Shown one piece after another: positions 5,813 to 6,280 of a stretch of 6,280 nucleotides of DNA. The DNA is from Chitinophagaceae bacterium (GTDB lineage Bacteria > Bacteroidota > Bacteroidia > Chitinophagales > Chitinophagaceae): NCBI GenBank assembly GCA_947481355.1, contig CANKGM010000124.1:1-6280 (forward strand), in the 5' to 3' direction. The notes under the pieces are model-generated. The model did no database searches, had not been told where the DNA came from, and was given only the letters and a program-made list of their open reading frames with translations. Position 1 is the first letter of the stretch; each line of letters starts with the position of its first letter. The translations under genes and the position numbers were made by a program.

Positions 5813-6280
5813 ATGCTTGAACCATTTTATCAAGAAAAACTTCTGGAAGCAGGCTGCGATGAAGCAGGAAGAGGTTGCTTAGCCGGACCAGTATTTGCAG
5901 CAGCAGTTATATTGCCATCTAATTTTTATAACCCACTCCTCAATGATTCCAAAAAATTGAATGAGAAACAACGCTATGCGTTGCGTAAAATTATTCAACA
6001 AGAAGCTATTGAGTGGGCAGTTGGAAGTGTCAATCAACTTGAAATTGATGAAATCAATATTTTAAATGCCTCTATCAAAGCAATGCATTTATCGATAGAT
6101 CAATTGAAGAAGAAGCCAAAATTTATCATCATAGATGGCAATCGATTTAAGCCATACAAGAAAATACCCCACCAAACTATTATTAAAGGGGATGGTAAAT
6201 ACGCTTCTATTGCTGCGGCGAGTATTCTAGCAAAAACTTACCGAGATGATTACATGCTGGAGCAGGATAAACTATTCCCA
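5813..6280 (+). CDS. rnhB: ribonuclease HII, C-terminus cut
   Basis: The enzyme nicks RNA-DNA hybrids and removes ribonucleotides misincorporated in DNA. The first 156 residues are visible; family members are about 200-220 long, so roughly a quarter lies beyond the right edge. The DEDD active site is present: Asp16 and Glu17 in CDEAGRG, Asp108 in IIIDGN, and the last Asp as Asp145 in AKTYRDDYM. The GRG loop (19-21) that senses the RNA-DNA junction and the KGDGKYASIAAASILAK block (125-141) are typical. The ATG at 5813 places the catalytic DE at residue 16, normal for bacterial RnhB. It diverges from ctaA across 69 bp, so the two genes may share regulatory DNA. Confidence 0.96.
   Translation, partial: MLEPFYQEKLLEAGCDEAGRGCLAGPVFAAAVILPSNFYNPLLNDSKKLNEKQRYALRKIIQQEAIEWAVGSVNQLEIDEINILNASIKAMHLSIDQLKKKPKFIIIDGNRFKPYKKIPHQTIIKGDGKYASIAAASILAKTYRDDYMLEQDKLFP

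Overview
The window reads as chromosomal DNA of a low-GC member of the Bacteroidota. The grounds are the TypA, heme A synthase and RNase HII protein sequences, gene starts that mostly lack a Shine-Dalgarno sequence, and several matches to the Bacteroidota -7 promoter box (TAnnTTTG) just ahead of start codons. The order or family cannot be fixed from this window. Seven protein-coding genes are supported, two of them cut by the window edges. No rRNA, tRNA, transposase, phage gene or CRISPR array is visible.

Left third (1-2624, minus strand): a probable three-gene operon, read right to left. It starts with typA/bipA, a ribosome-associated GTPase. Next, 26 bp away, is a 78-residue membrane protein with a signal peptide and a CSIC cysteine pair, opened by a TTG codon behind a perfect AGGAGG. 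Seven bp further is a lipoprotein with the class D (OXA-type) beta-lactamase fold whose visible catalytic positions are replaced: Glu for the nucleophilic Ser, Asn for the catalytic Lys, Tyr for the Ser of the SxV motif. This apparently catalytically dead OXA-like lipoprotein is the most interesting item here.

Middle (2625-4521, plus strand): divergent from typA lie a membrane-anchored or exported alpha/beta hydrolase and, 33 bp downstream, a secreted DNA/RNA non-specific endonuclease of the Serratia nuclease family with a complete active site. They are probably co-transcribed and both act outside the cytoplasm.

Convergent gap (4522-4690): an intergenic repeat element with a 27-bp direct repeat in two copies, many ACGCT words and a 9-bp inverted repeat at its outer ends. 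It separates the nuclease gene from the minus-strand ctaA gene.

Right third (4691-6280): ctaA, a type 2 (COX15-like, cysteine-free) heme A synthase on the minus strand, diverges from rnhB (RNase HII, 3' end cut) on the plus strand. The 69-bp gap between them holds -7-like boxes so close to both start codons that leaderless mRNAs are plausible. Heme A synthase implies a heme-A-type terminal oxidase and so aerobic respiration.
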